Assembly: GCA_020850615.1 (NCBI GenBank)
Contig: JADZEI010000029.1
Coordinates: forward strand, 1-64,000
Origin: Dehalococcoidia bacterium
GTDB taxonomy: Bacteria; Chloroflexota; Dehalococcoidia; Tepidiformales; Tepidiformaceae
DNA length: 64,000 nt
Direction of reading: 5' to 3'
The translations under genes were made by a program, and so were the position numbers. Below the pieces are notes generated by a model. It did not search any database. It saw only the letters and a program-made list of their open reading frames with translations, and had not been told where the DNA came from. Below are positions 8,905-18,568 of this stretch, one piece after another. How positions within the stretch are numbered: the stretch's first letter is position 1; every line of letters starts with the position of its first letter.

Positions 8905-9019
8905 GCGCCGCCCCGGGTTCTTTCGCCTGTGCGCCCGGCGGCTGGTAGCATCGAACGCGCGGGCCAGGTTGCCTGGTTCCACCCAGGCTCCTGACTTACC
9001 GCCCGGAAGGCGCGCTCCG

Positions 9020-10915
9020 ATGTGCGGGATAGCAGGGATCCTCAGGGCCGATGGCGAACCGGTCCCACCCGGGCAGGTCGCGGCCATGATTGCCACGCTC
9101 CGTCACCGTGGCCCTGATGGCGACGGCAGCTTCTTCGCGCCCGGCATCGCCTTCGGCCACACCCGTCTCGCCATCATCGACCTCACCTGCGGCTCCGATC
9201 AGCCGTTCATCGATGAAGCCGCCGGCCTCGCCCTCATCTTCAACGGCGAGATCTACAACTACATCGAGCTCCGCAAGCAGCTCATCGGGCTCGGCCACCA
9301 GTTCCGTTCGACCGGTGACACCGAGGTGCTCCTTCGCGCCTACCAGGAGTGGGGCGTCGACTGCCTTTCGCGCCTGAACGGCATGTTCGCCTTCGCCCTC
9401 TGGGATGGCCCGAAGCGCAACCTCTTCCTCGCCCGTGACCGCTTCGGCGAAAAGCCCCTGTACATGGCCCGCTCCCCGAAAGGCGTCTGTTTCGCCAGCG
9501 AGATGAAGGCGATCCAGGCCGTCCGCCCGGAGCTGCGCCAACCGAACCGCCGCGTCGTCTTCCGCTACATCGCCCGCGGCGATCTCGACCTCGACGAGGA
9601 GACGTTCTTCGAGGGCATCGAAGCCCTCCCCGCGGCCCACTACCTCATGCTCGATGCCGCCGGCCGCGGCGAGCCCCGCCGCTACTGGAGCCCCGCCGCC
9701 GCCTGCGTGCCGAAGGACCCCGCCGAGGCCGTCGAAGGGTTCCGCGAGCTGCTGTTTGATGCGGTTCGCATCCGGCTCCGCAGCGATGTGCCGGTCGGCA
9801 GCTCCCTCAGCGGCGGCCTCGATTCCTCCAGCATCGTCGCCGCGATCAATGCCCAGAAGGGCTCCCGGCGCGTCCACCAGAAGACGTTCAGCGCCCGCTT
9901 CCATTCGAAAGCGCACGACGAAGGGCGCTACATCCGCCTGGTCGCCGACGCCGTCGACGCCGAGAGCCACGACATCTGGGTCGAACCCGACTGCTTCCTC
10001 GCTGAGTTCGACCGCCTGCAGTACCACCAGGAAGAGCCGATCGCGAGCTCGAGCCCCTTCGCTCAGTGGCTCGTCATGCGGCTCGCCCACGAAAACGGCA
10101 CCACCGTCCTGCTCGACGGCCAGGGCGCCGACGAGCTCCTCGCCGGGTACGACCAGGCGCACGGCATGTTCTGGGCCCACTGGCTCCGCCGCGGCCGCCC
10201 CGATCGCGTCGGCCGCGAGCTGCTCGCCTTCTCGCGCCGCTACCACGCCCTCCGCGAGCCCGCCCTCTTCGCCGCCTACTACTCCCTCCCCGGCAAGCTG
10301 CGCGACGGCCTCGCCGAGTTCTACTACCGCTCGTCCGACATCGTCTCGCCGGAGCTGCACACCGACTTCGCGCCCGCTCACGTCGACACGATCGAGCCCT
10401 TCCCCGACCGCCTGCGCAACGAGCTCGTCCGCTGGCAGATGACCACGCAGCTCCCCGAGTTCCTGCGCTACGCCGACCGCAACAGCATGGCCTTCAGCCG
10501 CGAGGTCCGCCTGCCATTCCTGGACCACCGCCTCGCCGAGTACTGCTTCGGACTGCCGCCGGACCTCATGCTGCACCGTGCGGTCACGAAGCTGCCGCTC
10601 CGCCGGGCCATGCGCGGCATCGTCCCCGACGAGATCCTCGACCGGAAGGACAAGCTCGCCTACGCGCCGCCTCAGCGCCGCTGGGTTCGCGAGTCGCTTC
10701 GCCCCTGGGTGGAAGGCCTCCTGCGCGACGCCGAACGGCGCGACGAGGTGTTCAAGCCGGCCGCCATCACGAAGCTGCGCGAGCACCTCGGCCGCAAGGG
10801 CGGCGACGCCCTCACCTGGCGCGTCATCAGCACCGAGGCCTGGTTCCAGGCGCTCGTCGACCAACCGCGCACCGCCGTTTCCGCGGGTGCGGAACGAAGT
10901 CCGCTTAGCTGGTAA
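9020..10915 (+). CDS. asnB: Asparagine synthase, glutamine-hydrolysing
   Basis: A 631-residue class II amidotransferase. Cys2 right after the initiator Met (MCGIAGIL) is the glutaminase nucleophile, which fixes the start at ATG 9020, with GGAAGG 9 nt upstream. The N-terminal domain has RHRGPDG, RLAIIDL and FNGEIYN; the synthetase domain has the ATP loop SLSGGLDSSSIVA. It makes asparagine from aspartate, ATP and glutamine, though some homologues amidate cell-surface sugars or peptides. It stands alone, so the exact role stays open. Confidence 0.93.
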   Translation: MCGIAGILRADGEPVPPGQVAAMIATLRHRGPDGDGSFFAPGIAFGHTRLAIIDLTCGSDQPFIDEAAGLALIFNGEIYNYIELRKQLIGLGHQFRSTGDTEVLLRAYQEWGVDCLSRLNGMFAFALWDGPKRNLFLARDRFGEKPLYMARSPKGVCFASEMKAIQAVRPELRQPNRRVVFRYIARGDLDLDEETFFEGIEALPAAHYLMLDAAGRGEPRRYWSPAAACVPKDPAEAVEGFRELLFDAVRIRLRSDVPVGSSLSGGLDSSSIVAAINAQKGSRRVHQKTFSARFHSKAHDEGRYIRLVADAVDAESHDIWVEPDCFLAEFDRLQYHQEEPIASSSPFAQWLVMRLAHENGTTVLLDGQGADELLAGYDQAHGMFWAHWLRRGRPDRVGRELLAFSRRYHALREPALFAAYYSLPGKLRDGLAEFYYRSSDIVSPELHTDFAPAHVDTIEPFPDRLRNELVRWQMTTQLPEFLRYADRNSMAFSREVRLPFLDHRLAEYCFGLPPDLMLHRAVTKLPLRRAMRGIVPDEILDRKDKLAYAPPQRRWVRESLRPWVEGLLRDAERRDEVFKPAAITKLREHLGRKGGDALTWRVISTEAWFQALVDQPRTAVSAGAERSPLSW

Positions 10916-10980
10916 TCTTTCCTATCGCAACCCCCGGGCAGGGCCCGGACGTACATCACTGGAGAGGAATCACACACAAC

Positions 10981-11898
10981 ATGGCAATTTCCTTTGAGGG
11001 CCAGGTCGCGCTCGTGACCGGCGCCGGCGCCGGGCTGGGCCGGGCGTACGCAATCGACCTCGCCCGCCGCGGCGCCAAGGTCGTCGTCAACGACCTCGGT
11101 GGCGACCCCGCCGGCACCGGCGAAAACCGCGCCCCCGCCCAGAAGGTCGTCGACGAGATCAAGGCAGCTGGCGGCGAGGCCGTGGCCAACTTCGATAGCG
11201 TCGCCAGCTACGACGGCGGCTTCAACATGGTGAAGCAGGCCATGGATACCTACGGCCGCCTCGACGTCGTCATCTGCAACGCCGGCATCCTCCGGGACAT
11301 GGCCTTCCACAACATGGCCGAAGAGGACTGGGACAAGATCTTCGCGGTCCACATCAAGGGCTCGTTCACGGTCCTCCGCGCCGCCTGGCCGGTCTTCCGC
11401 CAGCAGTCGTATGGCCGCGTCGTCCTCACCACCTCGTCCTCGGGCATCTGGGGCCAGTTCGGCCAGGCCAACTACGGCGCCGCCAAGACCGCCATGCTCG
11501 GCTTCATGAACGTCCTCAAGCAGGAAGGCGCCAAGTACAACGTGATGGTGAACACCGTCGCGCCCGTCGCCGGCACCCGCCTCACCGCCCAGGTCATGTC
11601 CCAGGAGATGGTCGACCGCCTGAAGCCCGAGTACGTCGTGCCCGCGGTCGTCTACATGGTCTCGAAGGAGAACACCGACACCGGCGTCGTCATCGAAGCC
11701 GGCGCCGGCAACTTCAGCCGCGCCGCCATCGTGAAGGGCCCGGGCGTCCAGCCCGGCATGGCCGACCTCAAGGACGCCGAGTGGATCGGCGAAAACTGGG
11801 CCGCCATCACCAGCCTCGAAGGCGCCGAGCCCATGTGGCGCACCGGCCAGACCCTCGCCGACCACCTCAAGGAAGTCGCCGCCGCCAAGCAGGGCTAA
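10981..11898 (+). CDS. SDR oxidoreductase, (3R)-hydroxyacyl-CoA dehydrogenase-like
   Basis: A 305-residue short-chain dehydrogenase. It shows the cofactor motif TGAGAGLGRAYA, NDLGGDPAGTGEN (an acid after the second strand, favouring NAD), CNAGILRD, and a complete catalytic set with Ser in TTSSSGIWG and YGAAK. The NDLGG and NAGILRD blocks are typical of the dehydrogenase domain of peroxisomal multifunctional enzyme 2, so a role in beta-oxidation or related acyl-CoA metabolism is likely. A GGAGAGG site lies 14 nt upstream of the ATG. It ends in a strong shared terminator. Confidence 0.85.
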   Translation: MAISFEGQVALVTGAGAGLGRAYAIDLARRGAKVVVNDLGGDPAGTGENRAPAQKVVDEIKAAGGEAVANFDSVASYDGGFNMVKQAMDTYGRLDVVICNAGILRDMAFHNMAEEDWDKIFAVHIKGSFTVLRAAWPVFRQQSYGRVVLTTSSSGIWGQFGQANYGAAKTAMLGFMNVLKQEGAKYNVMVNTVAPVAGTRLTAQVMSQEMVDRLKPEYVVPAVVYMVSKENTDTGVVIEAGAGNFSRAAIVKGPGVQPGMADLKDAEWIGENWAAITSLEGAEPMWRTGQTLADHLKEVAAAKQG

Positions 11899-11926
11899 CC
11901 GGCCCCGCACATCGCACCGACACAAA

Positions 11927-11953
11927 GCGCCCCTCCCGTCACGGGAGGGGCGC
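11927..11953. terminator. Bidirectional terminator
   Basis: Perfect 12-bp stem (GCGCCCCTCCCG / CGGGAGGGGCGC) with a TCA loop, followed by CTTTCTTTG. It lies between the convergent SDR and Uma2 genes. Confidence 0.8.
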
Positions 11954-11980
11954 CTTTCTTTGTCGCGAAGTCAGGGGCTA

Positions 11981-12544
11981 CTACTCGTCGAGGACCGCGA
12001 ACAGCTCCGCCACGCGCAGCTCGAACCCCGGCAGGTGCGGCGACGTGAGCACGTCCTCCCCGCTCAGCGCCACCCCATCGCGGCCCTCCTCGAACACCTC
12101 CACCGCCCGCCGCGACGGCAGCACGAGCCAGGCCACATCCACCCCGCGCTCGCGGTATTCCCGGCACTTCCCCCGCAGGAAGGCCAGCGTCTGCCCCGGC
12201 GACTGGATCTCCACGGCGAGCGTCGGCGGCGCGAAGATTTCGCCGCCCTGCGGCTTGCTCGGCCCCCAGTACCCGACATCGGGCACACGATATCGCCGGT
12301 CCGCCCGCTGGCTCATGTTGACGGTCGGCGTTGGCCCGGAGAGGGCGCCCTTCGTGCGGCGGCGGTACTCCCGGAGCACCGCCTGGATCTCGTCCTGCAG
12401 CAGCGTGTGTTCGCGTTTGGTCATGGGCTTCTGCGTGACCTCGCCGTTCACAAACTCATACGGCGGCTTCAGGTCCGCATACCGCGCGAGGTACTCCGAT
12501 TCGGAGATGCGCACCGGTGCGAGGGACGTCGGTTCCGCGCTCAT
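11981..12544 (-). CDS. Uma2-family (DUF820) putative nuclease, tandem copy 1
   Basis: A 187-residue protein of the Uma2 family, predicted PD-(D/E)xK-fold endonucleases of unknown role that are abundant in cyanobacteria and Chloroflexota. Candidate catalytic positions are the Asp of VPDVGYW, the Glu of LAVEIQSPG and the Lys of RGKCREY. The C-terminal 75 residues are nearly identical to the neighbour at 12599, while the part before position 110 differs strongly. ATG 12544 is preceded by TATGAT with a 6-nt gap, so the mRNA is probably leaderless. Confidence 0.8.
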   Translation of the reverse strand: MSAEPTSLAPVRISESEYLARYADLKPPYEFVNGEVTQKPMTKREHTLLQDEIQAVLREYRRRTKGALSGPTPTVNMSQRADRRYRVPDVGYWGPSKPQGGEIFAPPTLAVEIQSPGQTLAFLRGKCREYRERGVDVAWLVLPSRRAVEVFEEGRDGVALSGEDVLTSPHLPGFELRVAELFAVLDE

Positions 12545-12550
12545 GCGGCC

Positions 12551-12556
12551 ATCATA
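12551..12556 (-). promoter_or_regulatory. -10 box of leaderless Uma2 gene
   Basis: TATGAT, 6 nt upstream of the start codon at 12544. The paralogue has the same arrangement. Confidence 0.5.
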
Positions 12557-12598
12557 CCGCGACGCCCGGGTGCCGGGTTCGCCGGTGACCAGCCGCAT

Positions 12599-13162
12599 CT
12601 ACCCGCCGAGCACTGCGAACAGCTCCGCCACGCGCAGCTCGAAGCCCGGCAGGTGCGGCGATGTGAGCACGTCCTCCCCGCTCAGCGCCACCCCATCGCG
12701 GCCCGCCTCGAACACCTCCACCACCCGCCGCGACGGCAGCACGAGCCAGGCCACATCCACCCCGCGTTCCCGGTACTCCCGGCACTTTCCCCGCAGGAAG
12801 ACCAGCGTCTGCCCCGGCGACTGGATCTCCACCGCCAGCGTCGGCGGGGCCAGGATCTCGCCGCCCGTGTTGCGGTCCGCCCGCCAATAGGCCACGTCCG
12901 GCGCCCGGTACCGCCGGTCACCGTGCCGGCTGAGGTTCACGGTCGGGTCTTCGCCGCCCAGGCCACCGACCAGCTGCTCGTACTTGTACAGGGCTGCGTT
13001 GATCGTGCCTGCGAGCAGCATGAGCGTCCTCAGCGTCATCGGCTTCTGCGTCACCTCGCCGTTGACGTACTCGTACGAGGGCCGCATTGCCGTGTAGTGC
13101 CGCAGGTACTCCTCCTCGGAGACGTGCAGCACACCGGCGCTCGAAGTCGGTTGGGCGCTCAT
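12599..13162 (-). CDS. Uma2-family (DUF820) putative nuclease, tandem copy 2
   Basis: Also 187 residues. Same family and motifs (APDVAYW, LAVEIQSPG, RGKCREY) as the gene at 11981, 54 bases away on the same strand. The last 75 residues and the ends of the intergenic sequences match, but residues 10-110 are diverged, as expected from duplication followed by partial gene conversion. The start at 13162 has TATGAT 6 nt upstream; no ribosome site is seen. Confidence 0.8.
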   Translation of the reverse strand: MSAQPTSSAGVLHVSEEEYLRHYTAMRPSYEYVNGEVTQKPMTLRTLMLLAGTINAALYKYEQLVGGLGGEDPTVNLSRHGDRRYRAPDVAYWRADRNTGGEILAPPTLAVEIQSPGQTLVFLRGKCREYRERGVDVAWLVLPSRRVVEVFEAGRDGVALSGEDVLTSPHLPGFELRVAELFAVLGG

Positions 13163-13168
13163 GCCGCC

Positions 13169-13174
13169 ATCATA
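13169..13174 (-). promoter_or_regulatory. -10 box of leaderless Uma2 gene
   Basis: TATGAT, 6 nt upstream of the start codon at 13162. Confidence 0.5.
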
Positions 13175-13240
13175 CCCCTGCCAGCCTCTGCGCCGCCGCT
13201 CGCTTCCCTGCCGGGGCAGGGGACCCCGCCCCGAACCCGT

Positions 13241-13268
13241 GTCAACCGTGGACCGTGAATCGTGAACA
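13241..13268. repeat. Degenerate heptamer array (GTGGACC, GTGAATC, GTGAAC)
   Basis: Four imperfect 7-bp units. The complement reads GTTCAC, GATTCAC, GGTCCAC, which is the same family as the perfect array at 44296-44323 but in the other orientation. It sits just before the terminator of the ABC ATPase genes. Confidence 0.5.
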
Positions 13269-13272
13269 AACG

Positions 13273-13304
13273 AAAGGGGGCGCCCCCGAAGGAGCACCCC
13301 CTTT
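13273..13304 (-). terminator. Terminator of the oligopeptide ABC ATPase operon
   Basis: Stem AAAGGGGG / CCCCCTTT with a GC-rich 16-nt loop and T/A ends on both sides. It lies 24 bases past the stop codon of the downstream ATPase gene. Confidence 0.6.
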
Positions 13305-13327
13305 TGACTCTCGCCAGTTCGAACAAC

Positions 13328-15341
<2,014 letters not shown>

Positions 15342-15359
15342 CCTTTCTCCTTCCTGCCG

Positions 15360-15378
15360 CTTCCGGTTTGCCCGGAAG
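15360..15378 (-). terminator. Small hairpin between tRNA-Leu and the ABC ATPase operon
   Basis: Seven-bp perfect stem CTTCCGG / CCGGAAG with a 5-nt loop and no T tract. It may end the tRNA transcript or serve as a processing site. Confidence 0.3.
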
Positions 15379-15417
15379 CATCCCCTCGCCGGAGATTCCC
15401 TCCCTGTCTCGAGTGTG

Positions 15418-15499
15418 TGGGGAAGAGGAGACTCGAACTCCTACGCCTTGCGGCACATGATCCTAAGTCATGCTCGTCTGCCAGTTCCGACACTTCCCC
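15418..15499 (-). tRNA. tRNA-Leu (anticodon UAG)
   Basis: An 82-nt cloverleaf. It has an acceptor stem GGGGAAG / CTTCCCC, D arm GTC/GAC, anticodon stem CATGA/TCATG with loop CTTAGGA, a long variable arm with GCC-GCAA-GGC as expected for leucine, and T arm AGGAG/CTCCT around TTCGAGT. The CCA end is not encoded. Confidence 0.93.
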
Positions 15500-15550
15500 A
15501 CAAAGTGCACTGGACCGCCCTGGGTGGGCGGGCCAGTTAGGAACAGGGAT

Positions 15551-15626
15551 TGGTGAGCCGCGAAGGACTCGAACCTTCAACCGGCTGATTAAGAGTCAGC
15601 TGCTCTGCCAGTTGAGCTAGCGGCCC
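15551..15626 (-). tRNA. tRNA-Lys (anticodon CUU)
   Basis: A 76-nt cloverleaf including an encoded CCA. It has acceptor GGGCCGC / GCGGCTC (one G-U pair), anticodon stem GCTGA/TCAGC with loop CTCTTAA, and T arm GAAGG/CCTTC. It lies 51 bases upstream of tRNA-Leu on the same strand. Confidence 0.93.
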
Positions 15627-15643
15627 CCGTTCGGGACGCGCGG

Positions 15644-15673
15644 AGTCTACCGCGCGGGCTCCCTTGGCCACAA
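15644..15673 (-). promoter_or_regulatory. Candidate promoter of the tRNA-Lys/tRNA-Leu unit
   Basis: TTGTGG (15673-15668), an 18-base spacer and TAGACT (15649-15644), ending 17 bases before the mature tRNA-Lys 5' end. Confidence 0.4.
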
Positions 15674-16099
15674 GAGGGAGTGGTTTACGATAAGAATTCT
15701 CGTATGCCTTAACACACTCGAACGTTGTATCGCGTGGCCGTGGCGCTTCTTCTCTTCTTCTACCCCACAACCGTCGCACGAGCCGCCCCCTCGCGCAAGC
15801 TTTCAGCGCCCTCACAGCGCCGTTCCAGCTTCGAAACCGCCCGATCCCGCCCCGGTATGACATCGCGCAACGAGTAGCCTTACGCATCGTCTGATCGCCC
15901 AGATTGCACGACTTGTCGTACCCCGAGCTCGGCGTCCCCGGTGCGTGGGACGAATTCAGTCCCGCCCGTGCACTTCGCCGGTGCAGCCAGCTCCGCCACG
16001 GTTCGGAATGCACCGCCCTCGGCGCGCAGCGCGTCTTCTGCTGCCGCGGCGCCAGCCTGGACCACCCCTACCGGCCCAACTCCCTTGCCGCCATGCCCG

Positions 16100-16389
16100 G
16101 CGTCGCGACCGCCGGCTACGTCGCCGCCCGGCTCGACGACCTGCGCGCTCGTCCCGGGCGCCTGCGAATGGCAGGTGGACTACCGCACCCTGCGCCACAT
16201 GGCCGCGCCCGGCTTCCTCCCTGGCCACGGGCTCGCCCGCCATGGCGTCGAGCTCGCGCCTGGACGATTCGCGACGAAGGCCGCGACGTCACCCTCCCGC
16301 TGCTCCGCGAGCTCTGTGCACCCGGTGTCACCACGGTCATCACCGACTCGCCACTTGCGCTCGCCGGATTCACTCAAGAACGCGCGTAA
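16100..16389 (+). pseudogene. Decayed glycerophosphodiester phosphodiesterase-like gene (C-terminal remnant)
   Basis: Read across two frames, the sequence gives AARLDDLRA, then (after a shift near 16150) LVPGACEWQVDYRTLRHM, then (after a one-base loss near 16257) AWTIRDE, LLRELCAPG and VTTVITDSPLAL. The last part matches the C-terminal end of GDPD-family enzymes (W-T-x-x-D-E followed by GVxxVITDxP). The N-terminal catalytic half is absent or unreadable. It could instead be a sequencing error in a short gene, but the missing front half argues for decay. Confidence 0.4.
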
Positions 16390-16502
16390 ACGGACGATTC
16401 TTCACTGCGGAGTCACGGATCCGCTCCCCGCCGCGCCGGTTTTCCGGGGCCGCGGCGGCCGAATGCAAAATCAGAGTAAAAACGCGGCAAACGAGGTGCA
16501 TC

Positions 16503-16679
16503 ATGCGGGCCACCTGGCAGAAGGCGAAACGACTTGTGACCCACCGCGGCGACGACGAACCCGGCCAGGGCCTCGCCGAATACGCCCTGATCCTGGCGTT
16601 CGTCGCACTCGTCTGTGCCGCCGCCCTCGGCGCCCTTGGCGGGACCATCGCCAGCTCCGACGCCTGGACTATCCCCTGA
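16503..16679 (+). CDS. Flp/Fap-type pilin
   Basis: A 58-residue protein that matches Flp pilins: a short basic leader, then GQGLAEYALILAFVALVCAAALGALGG, the Gly plus Glu-Tyr motif followed by one hydrophobic helix. Prepilin peptidase would cut within the GQGLAEYAL block. A GAGGTG ribosome site lies 5 nt upstream of the ATG. No Tad assembly genes are in the window, so either they are elsewhere or this is an orphan pilin. A terminator follows directly. Confidence 0.8.
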   Translation: MRATWQKAKRLVTHRGDDEPGQGLAEYALILAFVALVCAAALGALGGTIASSDAWTIP

Positions 16680-16721
16680 GAATGCGGGCGCGGGCGATCT
16701 CTGCTCGCCCGCCGCGCACAG

Positions 16722-16752
16722 AGGCCGGCACCCGGTAACGGGGCGCCGGCCT
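16722..16752 (+). terminator. Terminator of the Flp pilin gene
   Basis: Stem AGGCCGGC / GCCGGCCT with an inner CCCG/CGGG helix, followed by TTCGTCGTCT. Confidence 0.65.
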
Positions 16753-16828
16753 TTCGTCGTCTCTCGGCCGCGCACTTGAGCAGGTGGCCGCTGCGCGGCG
16801 CCCCCGGGACCCCGCCTCGGGGGTCACG

Positions 16829-16960
16829 GTGCAGCCCGGGCCCCTCGCGGGCCCTGGGCGGCAGCCCACGGATGCTCCACCGCCAGGTCATCAACGCCCG
16901 GGGCTGCGGGGGCGGCAGCGCAGCGCCCGCCCGGCTCGCCGCGAACCACGTTCCGCCCTG
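16829..16960. repeat. Dispersed ~130-bp intergenic repeat, copy A
   Basis: Starts with gcagcccgggcccctcgcgg, contains gcagcccacggatg and ends with a G/C-rich part reading ggggctgcgggggcggcagc. Copies B (18349) and C (28527) match along nearly the whole length. The rest of 16753-16983 holds nothing else recognisable. Confidence 0.75.
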
Positions 16961-16983
16961 CCGCCCGTCTTGATGAGCTCCGC

Positions 16984-18174
16984 CTACACCCCATCGTCCC
17001 AGTAGGACCGCAGGATCCCCTGGCAGTCATACAGGAAGGCATCGTCGTCGCCGCCGTTCAGCCAGACGTTCGCCTCGGTCCAGAAGATCGTCTTCGGCGG
17101 CAGCCCACCGGGGTCACCGTCCCACCCGGAGATCACGTCCACGGTGCCGTCGAGCACGAAGCCCGTCGGGAAGTCGAACCGCTGGCTGCCGTTCTCGCTC
17201 ACGATGTACCACCCCGCGATCAGCCCCGTCCCCGCGACCGTCACCGACTCCGGGTTCCCCGACTTCGCGATCGAGACAATGTCCGCGTCCCCGCTGCACC
17301 CCTCCGCCGGCGGCGTGGGCGTCGGCGGGCCCACCGTCGGCGTCGAAGTCGCGGTGGCGGTGGGAGTGAGCGTCGGCGTCGCGGTTTGCGTGGCCGACGG
17401 CGTCGCAGGCACCAGCGCCACGCACGAGTCGCAGCCCACCTGCGGGATGTACCGCCGGATCAGCGTTGGCGTCGGGGTGGGCGTGGGGGTGGGGGTCCGC
17501 GTCGGGGTCGCCGTGGCCGTCCGCGTCGGCGTGTGGGTGGCCGTGGTCGTCGTGCCCGTGGCCGGCGTGGTCGCCGTCGCCGAGGGACTGGTAGCTGTCG
17601 AAGCCGGGCAGGCCTGCGCCGCCGGGAACTGCGCGATGATCACGATCCAGGCCGTCGCGCCACCTTCCCGGTACACGCCAACGCCCACGCACTTCGACGG
17701 CAGGCTGCTCGAAACCTGCGGCATGTTGATGCCGCTGCCCGGGTAATTCAGCCCCTGCATCGCCTCCGCCGGGCCAATGTGGATCGAGCCCGAGCCCGCG
17801 ATGACCGAGACGCCTTCGCCGCTTCCCGCCGCGTAGCCGCCATACCCGCAGTCCGCCGCGCGCTGCACCCAGGTGCGCCCGTACTGGTCCTGGTGGCCGC
17901 CGAACGGCCCCGCCTGGACCTGGTGCTGCGCGTACCAGGCCGCCGCCGCGTTCAGCGCTCCTGACTGCTGCATCGGCACAGACCCGGCGATGTTCGCATC
18001 GCGCCACGCCTGCAGCAGCCCGAGCAGCTGCAGCTCCTCCGACGTCACCGCGTCGTGCGTGGTGCCGCAGGGCCCCGCCGCCCGGGCCGCCTCCGGCTTA
18101 CTTCCCGCCAGCGCAAACGCCAGCAACGCCACACCCGCGACCATCACCGCCGCGAGCGGTATCACTCGTTTCAT
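16984..18174 (-). CDS. Secreted CAP-domain protein with Thr/Pro linker and lamin-tail-like C-terminus
   Basis: A 396-residue exported protein. Residues 1-34 are a signal peptide (basic start, VMVAGVALLAFALAG core). Residues about 40-190 are CAP/SCP-like: LLQAWRDANIAGSVPMQQSGALNAAAAWYAQHQ, a GEGVS segment and GVGVYREGGATAWIVIIAQFP. A Thr/Pro repeat linker (about 195-300) is interrupted by a two-Cys segment. The last 80 residues (SVTVAGTGLIAGWYIVSENG, WTEANVWLNGGDDDAFLYD) resemble a lamin-tail domain. It probably acts at the cell surface. It is flanked by dispersed repeat copies A and B. Confidence 0.8.
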   Translation of the reverse strand: MKRVIPLAAVMVAGVALLAFALAGSKPEAARAAGPCGTTHDAVTSEELQLLGLLQAWRDANIAGSVPMQQSGALNAAAAWYAQHQVQAGPFGGHQDQYGRTWVQRAADCGYGGYAAGSGEGVSVIAGSGSIHIGPAEAMQGLNYPGSGINMPQVSSSLPSKCVGVGVYREGGATAWIVIIAQFPAAQACPASTATSPSATATTPATGTTTTATHTPTRTATATPTRTPTPTPTPTPTLIRRYIPQVGCDSCVALVPATPSATQTATPTLTPTATATSTPTVGPPTPTPPAEGCSGDADIVSIAKSGNPESVTVAGTGLIAGWYIVSENGSQRFDFPTGFVLDGTVDVISGWDGDPGGLPPKTIFWTEANVWLNGGDDDAFLYDCQGILRSYWDDGV

Positions 18175-18348
18175 TCCATAAACCGTCTCCCGCCGCGCTC
18201 GACCATAACACCGCCCTTCCGCCCTGGGTCAAGGCGCACATCACCACTCCCCACCGAATTTGCCCCCGCTTTACAGCCGCCCCCGGCGGAGCGTGGCCGC
18301 GCCCCTCGTGGGCGCTGGCGGTGTATCCGGGTCCCCTCGCGGCCACGC

Positions 18349-18490
18349 GGTGTAGCCCGGGCCCCTCGTGGGCCCTGAGCGGCAGCCCACGGATGTCACA
18401 CCGACAGGTCACCAATGCACGGGGCTGCGAGGGCGGCAGCGTAGCGCCCGCCCGGCTCGCTCGGAACGTCGTGCCCCTCTTGCCACCTGT
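18349..18490. repeat. Dispersed ~130-bp intergenic repeat, copy B
   Basis: Starts tgtagcccgggcccctcgtg and follows the same order of blocks as copies A and C. Just before it (18290-18348) the head block is repeated twice in degenerate form, as if partial copies had been added in tandem. The 394-base gap 18175-18568 contains this and the heptamer array at 18539. Confidence 0.75.
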
Positions 18491-18538
18491 TCCCTCGGCC
18501 CCGGCCAGGCGAAGGGCCATCGCCGCGATCCCGGCACC

Positions 18539-18566
18539 AACAGCCAACAGCCAATAGCTAACAGCC
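18539..18566. repeat. Heptamer array (AACAGCC, AATAGCT)
   Basis: Four 7-bp units in phase AGCCAAC / AGCCAAT / AGCTAAC (RRCYRAY), ending two bases before the stop codon of the minus-strand gene at 18569. Confidence 0.7.
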
Positions 18567-18568
18567 CC

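Larger units (their letters stand above)
15627..16502. other. Long region without an intact gene
   Basis: This 876-base stretch holds the tRNA promoter at its left edge and a frameshifted gene remnant at about 16100-16389. Open frames here on either strand lack recognisable domains, and codon use differs from the surrounding genes. Confidence 0.6.

Noticed and set aside
15904-16389. Intact 161-residue plus-strand gene
   Set aside because: Only its last 40 residues resemble a protein family, and the matching upstream part lies in another frame, so it was called a pseudogene.
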